A stretch of DNA of 64,000 nt. Origin: Pseudopithomyces maydicus. Taxonomy: Eukaryota; Ascomycota; Dothideomycetes; Pleosporales; Didymosphaeriaceae. The position numbers and the translations under genes are program-made. Numbering within the stretch: position 1 is the first letter of the stretch; the number at the start of each line of letters is the position of its first letter. Shown piece by piece: positions 1-10,156 of this stretch. Location: assembly GCA_026873275.1 (NCBI GenBank), contig JANTUC010000003.1, forward strand, positions 1,178,001 through 1,242,000. Reading direction: 5' to 3'. Under the pieces are notes generated by a model. The model searched no databases, was not told the origin of the DNA, and saw only the letters and a list, made by a program, of their open reading frames with translations.

Positions 1-1140
1 CTGGTTCTGTGAATATCTTTACATCTCGTGTTTCACCTGAAGCGTCCATGTCACTATTACCGGAACTACCCGCAAGTGTTACGAAAAGAAGGCGAGGTCC
101 TATCCAACGTGCCCACACCCTTCCTTCGAATCCACCCAGTGCCTTAGAACGATCCGCAAGCCCACCCCGGATGCTATTGAGACCCTAGATTTGGTAGACC
201 CTCTCCCAGCATTGTCGCCTTCGCAAGCTCCGGCAAAAAAATCCCGGATACGAGCAGCAAGGAGTGGTGCCGTATCTCGAACGACGCGCGCAGCGACCGT
301 GACAGCATCTCCAGTAAAGACCAAACAGACAACATTGGATACGTGGGGTTTACCGGATAAGCCGCGGGATAGAAACCCAATTTTCAACGACCCTAAATTA
401 CCACAAGCACCTCGGTTTGTGACAGAGGCCGAGGTAGAAATCCTAGATTTAACCTTATCCTCACCCTTAGGCCCATTGCTGCCACAAGAGCAAAGCAATT
501 CTGCAACTCAACCATCCTCGCAGACTATCGATTCTATTTCAAATCGCCGACCTGTGGTCTCGCTCGCACCAGACATTCTTCATAGGTCGAATGGGCTCTT
601 TCCAAAGGAACAAAAGGCATCAAAAAGTAGACCAAAACTAATGCCAACCTCGCGAAGGACATCGCCAAGTTCATTATCCAAGTTACTGGCCCCATCCGAG
701 ACAGCGCCCCTTGACCTAACGGAACTGTCCTCTTCACCCCCTCGACCTAACCCTATCTCACCGCTAGAACAACGATCTGACAACATCGCCCCAGAGGTTG
801 ATACCCTGGATCTGACGGCCACACCGCCTGCATCTACAAACGAAGGCTTACCACCCGTGCAAAATGGTTTTGATACTACTTTAATGCGCTCGCCCCGCGC
901 TCACGGCTCTCCATCACCGGCTCACGTCATGCGCAAAATATCTCCCCCGCGGCGTGGAAAAAGCAGGCTACAAAGAAGCGTGAGATTATCCTGAGAAGAA
1001 GTCTGGCTGGTGCGTGGAAGTACGTAGATGCGGAAAGCCCTGGAAAGAACGATGTTGCTGGTGGTGAAGGCACTTTGCGCAAGGGCAAAGAGAGAAGGCG
1101 TTGGAGAGAGAGCGAGATTGAGGTGCTGGACCTCTGCTAG
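1..1140 (+). CDS. C-terminal part of a SIM-rich nuclear protein, possibly Yen1/GEN1-like (5' truncated, two apparent frameshifts)
   Basis: The gene enters from the left edge. Coding character moves through three frames: from base 3 to about 165, then about 165 to 945, then about 945 to the TAG at 1138-1140. Both moves are equivalent to one missing base, near the C-rich stretch 161-170 and at the C5 run 944-948. The tail is low complexity, rich in Ser, Pro, Arg and Lys. It contains repeated hydrophobic-Asp-Leu-Thr motifs (ETLDLVD near 180, EILDLT near 440, PLDLTEL near 710, TLDLT near 805, EVLDLC at the end) that resemble SUMO-interacting motifs. A QTTLDTW motif near 325-350 resembles a degenerate PCNA-binding box. 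The basic end (REIILRRS, then RRRWRESEIEVLDLC) reminds me of fungal XPG-family resolvase tails, but no catalytic domain is in the window, so that name is a guess. An intron (about 78-139) could replace the first frameshift. Confidence 0.55.
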
Positions 1141-1641
1141 TTGACGACTAAGATATGGAAGCGAGTAATTACGGTTGGGCAAGGTGAAAATAATGGTTGG
1201 GACGGTTGTCATCTGTATTGCATAGCGATGGAGTTGGTGTTCATGCATGACGTGTATGAATGAATGAGTTCTAATTTGAGAGTGTACTTTATGTAGCAAG
1301 TATAACGAACCGAACTATCGGTAACAGACGCCGATCACAATGTCATAGCACCACGTGTCTTAGTGGGAACCTGGGAAGGACGGAAATCCCTAGAGCCGCA
1401 CCTAAGAGTCGGTCTGTGCCTGTGAAGGACGAGAAACCCTGACCTCGGGATTAATTAATACACGTGCCCTCGCGTATTGTTTAGCCGCTAGCGTGTAACG
1501 TTATCATGACCTCGCCTTCCTTTCCCACGTCAACTCATAATCACGATTGTTAGACGTTCCAAATATGCAGAAGATTTGCTCTCTGCTAGTACTTTCGTGT
1601 CATCAGAGACGCTGACCGATACCCTGAAGTTCTACTTCGAA
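1141..1641. other. Intergenic, promoter side of the ATPase gene
   Basis: No gene is visible. The stretch holds two CACGTG-type E-box cores (near 1351 and 1462), which could be regulatory but are unproven. Confidence 0.4.
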
Positions 1642-3299
1642 ATGGCCTCATTAACAACACGGCGGCGACTATGCCGCGTGACTGTTCCCAGAGGCAGTAC
1701 ATGCCTCACCGGCTTACAGCGACGCTCTTTCTTCGGCATGGGTCAGCTTCTAGGCGTCATGGCTAATCCAGCCGAGACGCTTCGCCAACTCAACGAATCC
1801 CGCGAAATGTTACGCAAAGCCAAAGAGGACATGGAGCTCAGTCACGAAGCCAAGAAGATCCCTCCGAAGCACACGTTTTCCAAGCTCCCCGGTTTCCACG
1901 GAAGAGAAACAGAAAAAGCACTTTTGCGGAGAATCTTGTCCAATACGCCCAAGATGACGGTGGTTTTCGGCGCCACGAGTGTGGGTAAAACAGCACTGTT
2001 GAGGGAAGTGCTGGCGTCAGATGACTTTTACGTGATCAAGTTTGATCTCAGGATCAGTGGTTTTGCGGACTTAAGAACCTTGTATCTCTCCTTGTGTGAT
2101 CAGTTTGAGCGATTCTTTCAGGAAATGAATGATGAGGAGATGAATAAGTGCATGCTTACTTTTAAGCATACAAAGCTGGAATTTCTGGAGAATGAGAGGC
2201 CTAAAGATGGCGTACCGGGATACAAGATTACAGTTGCAGATCTGGCAAGTTTGATGGAGTCGTTGCAAAGCTGTCTCCTAAAGTACTGGGAGTATGAGCC
2301 TTCATGTCCGCAAGAAAGGGCGGAAAGTGGAAACGGGGGATATTCTAAAGCAAAAGATGGGCTCCGATCTCGCCAGGTAGATGCAATCCAGTCATCAGTA
2401 ACACAGTCACCAACACCCACAAAACCGGACGAACCACCGCCCTTCCAAAAACGCCCCATCATCTTCCTTATGGATGAAGCACATAAGCTGCCCGCTCTCG
2501 TGCCCGACCCTTTCAGCCTCAAAGTCTTTCTAGACACCCTCCTCGTTCTCACCAAGCAAGACCGCCTCTGCCACGTCATTCTCGCAACCAGCGACTCTTT
2601 TTCCAACACTTCCTCCGCAAGATGAACGTCGGTCACCATTCCCAGATTCTCACCATAGGTGACTGCTCCAAAGAAGAAACCCTATCCTATTTTCTCTCCA
2701 CCATCGTGCCCTCCCTCCCCGACGGCCTCCAAAGCAAGCTCGACTTCGACGTCCTCTACGATGCATTCGGCGGCAAACTTGCCCACATCAACGACTACGT
2801 CAGTACCTGGACCACGCACCAAGGTGCTCTCCCCATCTTTCAATCCCCCATATTTATCCAGGCATATACCCTACTCCAGTTCCACCTCACCCGCCCGGCC
2901 TTCGAGACCTACTCGCCGCTGTCGACGGCGACGTCTGGCGCACAGTCTGACGACGACGCCGCAAAGTTCTCGCACGAAAATCTACTGCACGTGATGCGGA
3001 AGATGACGACGTGGCCGTATTCGTTGCCGTACTTTGAGCTGTGTCGAGAGATTGGGACGGATGCGGTGGATTCGTTGGTGCAGACGAGGATTTTGGAGTT
3101 GAGGTGGACGAGGAGTGTAAGTGTGGAGGAGGAGGGTGCGGAAAGGGCGTGGGATGAGGGCGGGGTTGCGAGGCCTGTTGTTTTGCCCATGACGAGGATT
3201 GTGAGGAGGGCGATGGAGGTGGTGTTGAGGGAGGTGGATGCTAGAGGTGAGGAAGGAATGGGGAAACAGACGATGAGTGTGGAGGGTGAGAGTCGCTAA
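1642..3299 (+). CDS. Mitochondrial-type P-loop ATPase (one apparent frameshift)
   Basis: Predicted P-loop NTPase of about 552 residues after allowing for one missing base. I chose the ATG at 1642 because it is followed by an Arg-rich, acid-free leader (MASLTTRRRLCRV, ending near RRSFFG) typical of a matrix-targeting signal. Walker A is GATSVGKTALL near residue 115. Walker B is IIFLMDEAH near 280, and the conserved LPGF and DLRISGF segments lie before and after the P-loop. The frame is broken at the T5 run 2598-2602: the upstream frame stops just after, while the next frame carries a long conserved-looking C-terminal region to the TAA at 3297-3299. One extra T joins them. This is a fungal AAA-like or STAND-like ATPase family that I know only as a P-loop protein. 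Substrate and partners are unknown. It is convergent with BIR1. Confidence 0.75.
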
Positions 3300-4086
3300 T
3301 TTCGAGTGTATGATAACTAGACAATGCGACCGATTCATGATAGTAATGCCAAACTCGAGTATCCAGTACCGTATTTTTGCTTGCACTGTCATGTATTATA
3401 TATATGTAATGTGTGTGTGCCGCTACAATCGTGATAAGCTATATTTCGTTCACTCTTCCAAGCTATTGGAATGTTTCAGAAGATTTCGTTCTTCTTGCTC
3501 ATCATCGCAGACAACTGTTCGTCTTTTCATGGTGATGAAGTCGACTTTCCTCATCGACTGCAAAGTTATATAAGATTAGGCCAGTCGCAACCTAATCAAG
3601 CTTCATGTCTCCGGCCCTTTCTACTAAGGAGCGTATATGTGGACAAGTCCATGATGAAAAGCTGCCGCAATCTCTGTATAGACACAAAATTGGCTGACTA
3701 TCAAAAACAGTTTTTATAATTCGTGTGCTCACGATTCCATCACATCCGCATCAATCTCAAGTTGAAGAGAATTAGAGTCCCACGAAACTTTCTCATACGC
3801 CACTTTTTTACGCTGTCCAGTGGGGAGACACTCTTTTTTCCAACCATTTTTTACGCCGTCGTCGTCATATCGACTCAATACCTTTTCACCATTATACAAA
3901 ACCACAGAATCGAAGTCCCATAATCATCAGTGTCATTTGATATAAGTATTCACGAGCCCTATTTTATACAGAAAAGAAAGCCGGGCAATCATGCAAATAA
4001 CACCAAAAAGAAAAAAACACAAAACGCTTGAATGAACCCTAGCCGTAGACTCCGACAATTTAGCATCACAAACCTAGCGTAGGCAT
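3300..4086. other. Convergent intergenic region between the ATPase and BIR1 genes
   Basis: AT-richer than the flanking genes, with short random open frames only. It is probably the two 3' untranslated regions. No RNA gene or repeat is seen. Confidence 0.5.
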
Positions 4087-6109
4087 CTAATAAGCATCTA
4101 ATGCGGCCAATGCGCGTCGTCCCTCTGCCTCAAATGCTTTGATTTGTCGCTCACACTCTCTTCTCAACTTTTCTTCCCCACGCTTTGCATTGTGTAGAAC
4201 AAATTCCTCGATCGTCATGCGCTTCTCAGGGCTTGTCAGACTGGTCAAGACAGCTTTCGTAATGTTCTCGGAGGTATCTCCCAAGTCAATATCAGCGTTC
4301 TCTTGATCAAGACCCGCGTCGGTAATAATGTTAGAGATGATAACGGGGTCCCATTGCCATTCACCAGGCGGTGCAACGGCAGGGGTTTGCGGCTCTTCGG
4401 GAGTTTGCTGACGAGGGCGTATTGGGCTTCTCGCTCCTAACGGACTATTGACAAAAGATTGGAATGGGCTCCTAAGTGTAGGCGTTGGTCGAACAGCGGT
4501 TCTGGGTGTCGCTGCTTTTGGCGTACCGCTCTTGATATGTGAGATTGGGCTCTTGATTGCTTCTTTTTTGTACTCTTTGGGTGTATGCAAGGGAGTAGAC
4601 TCAAACTGCGGCAGTGAGATATCGCTGAGCCGGCTGCTTAGCCTGGTTCGCTTCGGCGATGGCCGCTGCTCTTCCACCTCTACATCCATCTCCACGTCCA
4701 TCTCCACTTCGGCTTCGGCTTCGGCTTCGGTTCCAGCATCGGCATCGATATCCATCTCATCGCTCTTTCGCTTGGCACCGCGCGTACTACGAGTTGAAGG
4801 TGCAACCGAAACAGTCGACGTGCGCTTGGTGGTCTTTCTAGTTTGACGTCCTTTCGCTGTAGTTTTTGACATTGTAGAAGCCACCGAACCAGCAAATGAC
4901 TCTGCGAAGGAATCCGGTATTTCGGTTCGGGGTGCAGCATTATTTGCTTTTCGTCCCTTTTTGACCGGTGCTTTGGCGGGGGCCGGTTCCACGGGCTCTG
5001 GCACTGACTCTGCGAACGACTGTGCGGGCGGGTCCTCTAGGATAGATGAGTTCTTGGGCTTACGCCCTCTCTTTGCAGGCGGTGCCTTTGGTGGGATAGA
5101 CATCATTGAAAGTCCGAATCCACCAACCGTTGAATCGGCAACCGAGGCCATCGTTTCATCTGCATTGGATGCTTTTTTGGTCTTGCGACCGCGTTTTGCG
5201 GGAGCTGGTGCAGCGACAGATACCATGGAGGCATTTGTGGTGTCTGGGATAGATGCTACGATGGAATCTGTCATAGTCTCATCCGGCGGAGCGGGCAGTG
5301 GCTTTCCAGTTGTATTTGTAGCTCCTTTCTTAGTACGTGTGTTTTTCTTCGACATTGTGCTGGCATTTGACGATCGAGTCGATGCCCGCTTGCTGCGGGC
5401 AGCCTTAGGTTTTTTCGTTTGTGCAGGGTGGTAGTATTCTTTCAGGGCGAAAAACAGACAGTTGTCGGCACGCTTGAAATGCTGCTCAGTAGGATCATCG
5501 CCAACATCCCAGCAATCAAGAGACAAACTACAGTATGGACATGTGGCGCCATCGGGGTATTCTTGGCTTGGGTCGTAATACCAGCCGCCTTGCACCATCT
5601 AAACCATGTCAGCACATATCACACGGAGGTAAATGTACAAGACGTACCTGCTCCACGCTGGGGAATCCTGCAGTAACATCGAGAGGCCACATGTCTTGGA
5701 AGGTCTCCCGGCGCGCCTCCATCATGTGCTCGTTGAGCGGATCATCTTCTGTTCTACCAGGATCGGAGCCTCGCAAACGTATACATATGTTGGTAGCGAA
5801 GCCGCAGTTTGGTGAGTGTGTAAGATGTTCGTGGGCAGGCGTATCATTCGGCTCCCAACCATCGAGCTGTGTCTGACAGTGGAAGCACTGAACGTTGTCG
5901 GGGCTTGCGTCTGTCGGACGAAAAATAAAACCCGCATATGCGAGGTCTTCAGGACGAGGATATTCCAGGGGCCATCCGCCCTTCGCTGTTGGCTTCGGGG
6001 CGGATTTCTTTCCGCGGGTAGAGGAGGGACGACGGGATTTGGTCTTTGGGGCTGCAAAAGTGTCGAGACGCGCTTGGTAGGTGGCGAACGACTGTAATGA
6101 AGGATCCAT
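4087..6109 (-). CDS. BIR1: Survivin-like BIR-domain protein of the chromosomal passenger complex
   Basis: Two exons: 6109-5648 and 5598-4087. The 49-nt intron runs from GTACGT to TTTAG with a CTGAC branch site. Predicted 657 residues. Two BIR zinc modules lie at the N-terminus. The first has CFHC followed by H and C within QTQLDGWEPNDTPAHEH..NCGF. The second, just after the intron, has CPYC..LDCW..EQHF..NC. A long, basic, Ser/Thr/Pro-rich middle with KKGRK- and KRGRK-type repeats and an acidic patch follows. It ends in a short helical tail (MTIEEFVLHNAKRGEEKL) like that of Bir1/Cut17. In yeasts this protein anchors the passenger complex (INCENP, borealin, Aurora) at centromeres. The long basic middle probably serves regulation and chromatin binding. 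It is intact in this sequence and divergent from TAM41. Confidence 0.93.
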
Positions 6110-6455
6110 TTTGGATTCCAAAAGAATCTCGATAAGCTGCGGCAGATGGTCGGTCAAAGGTTGGTGTGCAGTGGTGCGCGATCGCGCTTGCAACTTGGAG
6201 AGCGGAGGACGCGGCGGTCCGGGTAATGTACGCTAGGGAGCGCTATACGAATCGGAGAGTGTACTCCGTGATCGCGGAATGGAATAATTGAGGAGTGTGT
6301 TTGTGCGCGACGTGTTGCAACGGGCGGCGGCGCGGTGGGATGTTGTGGAGAAGTCGCGATCGCCGCCCAAACAAACAATCCGTGTCTTGGCAACGTCGTG
6401 CTTAGTCATCGTCTCTCAACATCGAGCGCAACGCACACGAAATGCATCCTCAACC
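6110..6455. promoter_or_regulatory. Shared divergent promoter region of BIR1 and TAM41
   Basis: 346 bp separate the two opposed start codons, so both promoters must lie here or overlap the 5' leaders. The stretch is GC-rich with several CGCG and GCGATCGC-like elements. I see no clear TATA box. Confidence 0.5.
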
Positions 6456-7882
6456 ATGTCTCGACTACGCCCTTTACAACGGATAGCATGCCATGGGGAG
6501 ACTTTGGTTCCTACCAATCGCCGTCTAAACTTATTGCATAGCCTACCGCCCGCCGCGCAATTCTATAGCCAGACTCTTCCTTTCGGTCGCCGTTACAACT
6601 CGACGCAAAGCCCGCAACCCGCCGCGCAACCTTACACCCAGTCTCTTCCAGCTGACTGGGAAGACGAAGCTCCGACGCTTTCCGATTTCTCCCAATTGCC
6701 ACACAAAGACTTTGGAAAGAATCAACTGCTGCAGACAAATGAAGAGTTCAAGAGAAGCTTGCGCGGGATACTGAGGGAATTTCCCCCATCACCTACGCCT
6801 TTGCCTATGGATCCGGTGTTTTCCCACAGTCGGATGGCAGCGCATCACGCATCACGCATTCGCCGCATCCGAACCCTCCCGAGGCGATATTGAAATGGCA
6901 GAAGGGAGGGGGCAAGATGATAGATTTTGTTCTTACACCGCGGTTCTCGCAACATTTCCACTCCCTCAACTTGCGCGAGCACCGGGATCACTACTCTTTC
7001 CTCGGAAGATTAGGGTCCGGCGTTGTTAGCCATGTCCAAGAGAGATACGGTGCGGGGGTCTACTTCAATCCCTACATCACGGTAAACGGCACGATGATCA
7101 AGTACGCTGTTGTGAACTTCGAGACGCTTCACCGTGATCTCACTGACTGGGACACCCTCTACCTCGCCGGTCGCCTGCACAAGCCTGTCAAGATCCTCCA
7201 CGAAGAACCCAACCTTCGCGTCGCGAATCAGCGAAACCTGCTGTCCGCCGTGCGCTGCGCCTTGCTCCTCTTGCCGCCAAATTTCACCGAGAGGGAGCTC
7301 TACTCCACCATCACGGGCCTGAGCTACACTGGGGACCCACGCATGACGTATGGTTCTGAAAACCCAAAGAAGATCGACAACATCGTGACCCACCAGATCC
7401 GCAACTTCCGCCTCCTTTACCACGATCTTATCATGTCTCTGCCCAACATCTCGTATGCTGATGAAAAGACCATCAGCAAATCAGATTGGATGGATGACAC
7501 GACGCTTGATCTCAAGCTCAGCCAGGACATGGGCGTGGAGCGACGCGCCAACATGATCCGCCGACTGCCCAAGTCGTTCCGAGAAAAGGTCTACTTCCTA
7601 TATCAGCGCAAGTACGCCATCCCCGGTCGCGAATTTCAAGAGATGTTGGATGCGGCCAAGGACGAGGATTCCAAGGGCGGTATCAAAAAGCAGGTAGGTG
7701 GTGACTTTGACCGCCGCATCGCTGCCGAGAAGGACATTCCTGAGAACATCACAAAAGCCATCAACCAGACGGTGTATTGGCCATCCACTGTGCAAAGCGC
7801 GAAGGGGATATTGTCTGCGGGCCCGATCCGGGCGTGGAAGTATCTTGCGGAGAAGCGGGAGAAGGGGAGAATGAAGTCGTGA
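6456..7882 (+). CDS. TAM41: Mitochondrial phosphatidate cytidylyltransferase (one apparent frameshift)
   Basis: Tam41 makes CDP-diacylglycerol from phosphatidic acid and CTP at the matrix face of the inner membrane, feeding cardiolipin synthesis. The start at 6456 gives a basic presequence (MSRLRPLQRIA). The nucleotidyltransferase signature FAYGSGVFPQSDGS lies after a frame change near 6783-6787 (C5). Adding one C joins the upstream EFPP to ITYAFAYGSGVF and gives a continuous protein of about 475 residues. Downstream segments match the family: KMIDFVL, then LGSGVVSHVQERYGAGVYFNPYI, then KYAVVNFETLHRDLTDWDTLYLAGRLHKPV. The C-terminal third is helical, ending in KGILSAGPIRAWKYLAEK. No intron is needed. 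Confidence 0.93.
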
Positions 7883-8366
7883 GGTCGAGCCACATGTCTG
7901 TCTGCCGCACACACTCGGCATATACATATATTTCCTTTGTTACTTGTAGCGAAAAGCGGTGCAGGTTCCCGGTAGCATATGGGAGCTGCCATAAGCATAG
8001 CCGCCGCTGGTAGGCTTTTCGCGGGTCAGGCTTGTATTACTGTTGTAGAAAAGTACCGGGCTGCACGTAGCCCCCCGGCCATCACGAGAATGATGCATAG
8101 AATTCTGTCTAATATTACCCGACTGTTTCGGTGTGGTGTAGTTGTATGCATATAACGTGACAACCACGATGCCCTACCGTCGGTTCACAGCGATGATGTA
8201 TGTTTGCTTGGAAACCCCACTTCCCGAAGCATGCGACGCGACAGCAACACGGTGTCACGTGAGTTTTCGGATCCACCATCCAGGACTTCTGGAGCCCACC
8301 TTGAAGCCCTGGAGCCCTGGAGCCCTGGAGCGCTGAAGCCGGCCAGAACTGGGTGGCAGATGCAGT
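7883..8366. other. Convergent intergenic region TAM41/COG5-like, with a short tandem repeat
   Basis: No gene is visible. The repeat at 8307-8330 is listed separately. Confidence 0.4.
8307..8330. repeat. 8-bp tandem repeat, unit CCCTGGAG x3
   Basis: Three exact copies of CCCTGGAG, with a decayed fourth copy (CGCTGAAG) after it. The same unit occurs three times in the opposite orientation at 41349-41372. Confidence 0.9.
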
Positions 8367-9401
8367 CTATATATATGTCTCCCGTATCCTCTGCAGATTG
8401 TCTAAAAAGCCTCCCCCGGTTCGCTGCGGCGCAGGTGCGGCAGCTGCTTTCTGCACCGTCGCATTCCCGATTCTCGCCCCCTTTCTTTTATCCTTTTCTG
8501 CATCCCTCTGCCGCTCTTCTACAATCTTGACAAGGCCGTCGATGAACTTGGCCCGTGCCTTTTCCTCAGCGGTTCCCTTCCACACAACGGCCAGATCCCG
8601 TAGGGCCTGGATTCGGATCTGAGCAGCATCAAACCCGTGCTCGGGATCACCTGTCATGAGGTCTGCGATCTCGGCGCGCAATGCGGCGGCAAATTCTTTG
8701 CCTTTTTGCTCGCGGGTGGACGTGTCAGAGGTGGCTTCGGGGCCAGAGACGGAGATGAGGCCGGATGTGAGGGAGAGGTCAGAGGGCGGCAGTGTCCAGT
8801 GGAGGGCTTCGCCAAAGACCTTTATTACGGCGTCGAGGCGGGTGCGGACGAGTGTGAGAACGCGGAGGTGAGAGATGTAGTCCGGGGTTGGTGCTGTGGG
8901 ATCTGGTTGTGGATGGGCGGATTGGGAGGCGTCCTCTTGCGCATGGAGGTCTGCAGGGACGGGGCTGGCGGCGTCTACATGCTCGGCGGGCGGTTTGGCC
9001 AGGGAGAGCCCGCCTGGAACGAACCTGGACACGTCCGATCTCAAGCCATGGGCGAGAGTGTCGGTGAGGCTGGTGGTCTCGCCGCGCAGGACTTCGACTT
9101 GGTAGGCGAGGCGGGCGCCGCTGCGGAGGATGTCGTCGGTCAGCTGGGTGAGGATGGTGGAGAGGCGGGTGGTGTGGGCATTGAGTTGGGAGAGCAGGTC
9201 CTGGGTGTGCGACGAGAGCTCGGCGAGCGGGACGGAGGTGCCCTGCTTGAGCGGGCGCGAGGCGACGGACGAGAGGGCGAGGGCAGGCAAGGTCGCATTG
9301 AGGTAGTCGGCGGGGTCGAATTGGGGCTGGATGAAGGGCGCGAGTGCGGGATCCGCGACGTGGGTGGACGTGGGCGAGGCGGCGCTCTCGAGGACGGCCA
9401 T
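8367..9401 (-). CDS. Golgi tethering subunit, COG5-like
   Basis: Intact 344-residue reading frame without introns. The N-terminal segment (FIQPQFDPADYLN, then a helix with LSSHTQDLLSQLNAHTTRLSTIL) matches the start of COG5: a short F-D-x-x-x-Y motif followed by the coiled-coil region carrying H-x-x-L-L. COG5 is a lobe B subunit of the conserved oligomeric Golgi complex, which tethers recycling vesicles at the Golgi. The middle is Pro/Ala/Asp-rich. A second helical region has YISHLRVLTLVRTRLDAVIKVFGEALHW. The tail ends in GGGFLDNLQRIRETYI. The length is closer to yeast Cog5 (403) and Cog7 (279) than to animal COG5, and COG7 is the main alternative. Moderately sure of COG membership, less of the subunit. 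Confidence 0.55.
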   Translation of the reverse strand: MAVLESAASPTSTHVADPALAPFIQPQFDPADYLNATLPALALSSVASRPLKQGTSVPLAELSSHTQDLLSQLNAHTTRLSTILTQLTDDILRSGARLAYQVEVLRGETTSLTDTLAHGLRSDVSRFVPGGLSLAKPPAEHVDAASPVPADLHAQEDASQSAHPQPDPTAPTPDYISHLRVLTLVRTRLDAVIKVFGEALHWTLPPSDLSLTSGLISVSGPEATSDTSTREQKGKEFAAALRAEIADLMTGDPEHGFDAAQIRIQALRDLAVVWKGTAEEKARAKFIDGLVKIVEERQRDAEKDKRKGARIGNATVQKAAAAPAPQRTGGGFLDNLQRIRETYI

Positions 9402-10156
9402 GGTGGGTGTGTGGTGCAGTGTGAGGATGCGGGGTGGGAGGCGGCTAACCTGCTAGGCCTAGTCGCGCCGCGGAGGAGTGGGGCTCCAGGGCAGTTCTAG
9501 GTACGTTCTAGGTACGGTACTGCGACTCATGGCCGCAGGCGGCGTCTCTGTCTCTGGCGTCGTCCTACACAATCCATGGCACATCAGATATCAACACGGC
9601 GCCCCGGTGCAGGATGGAGCGGGTGCATCCCGAAGACACAGCCGTGCAGGGCGGCCTTCCGAGCTGCAACACGACCAGCAGCATGCGGGGCGTGGTGGCT
9701 CAGTAAGTACACACACACCGGGAGCTTGGACCGTGTCTGCCTGATGGGAGCTTTCACTCCCACATCGCACATGGCACCTGCAGGCAGCGAGCACAGCGTG
9801 ATTCCGCTCGGACGCTAGCCCTCGCCTTTCCAAGGCTGCCCAGGTTGTCGTGGCCGCTCGTGTTCCAAGTCTGCTTTTTCTACTGATTCCACCGTCGCTC
9901 GTTTGCTCCTTCGCTCCTTCCCTCCCCAGGAGGCAAACGGCGCTGCTCGCACTGCCCAGGTGGTGCCTGCCTTTTCTGTTGACCACTTGCTCTACTAAAC
10001 TTCTGCCTCACTCTGCCCTCGTTCCATTGCCCACCACCCTGGGTACCACCCTGGGTACCACCCACTACCCACCACCCACTACCCACCACCCACTGCCCAC
10101 CACCCACACCCGGACACCCACACCCAGACACCCACCCGCATTGGCCTTCGTACACA
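9402..10156. promoter_or_regulatory. Divergent promoter region COG5-like / PARP-E2, with a CCACC-rich tract
   Basis: 755 bp between opposed start codons. From about 10026 to 10140 the + strand is a pyrimidine-rich array of CCACC and CACCC units. It includes a 13-bp duplication containing GGGTACC and ends 17 bp before the PARP-E2 start. It probably forms the 5' leader of that gene. No gene is seen. Confidence 0.5.

Noticed and set aside
161..170. Programmed ribosomal frameshifting as the cause of the frame changes
   Set aside because: The sites share no slippery heptamer or downstream structure, affect unrelated essential genes, and are uniformly explained by missing homopolymer bases.
8637..9500. 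Long + strand open frame opposite the COG5-like gene
   Set aside because: Gly/Val/Arg-rich shadow of the GC-rich antisense gene; the - strand frame has a coherent COG-like protein.
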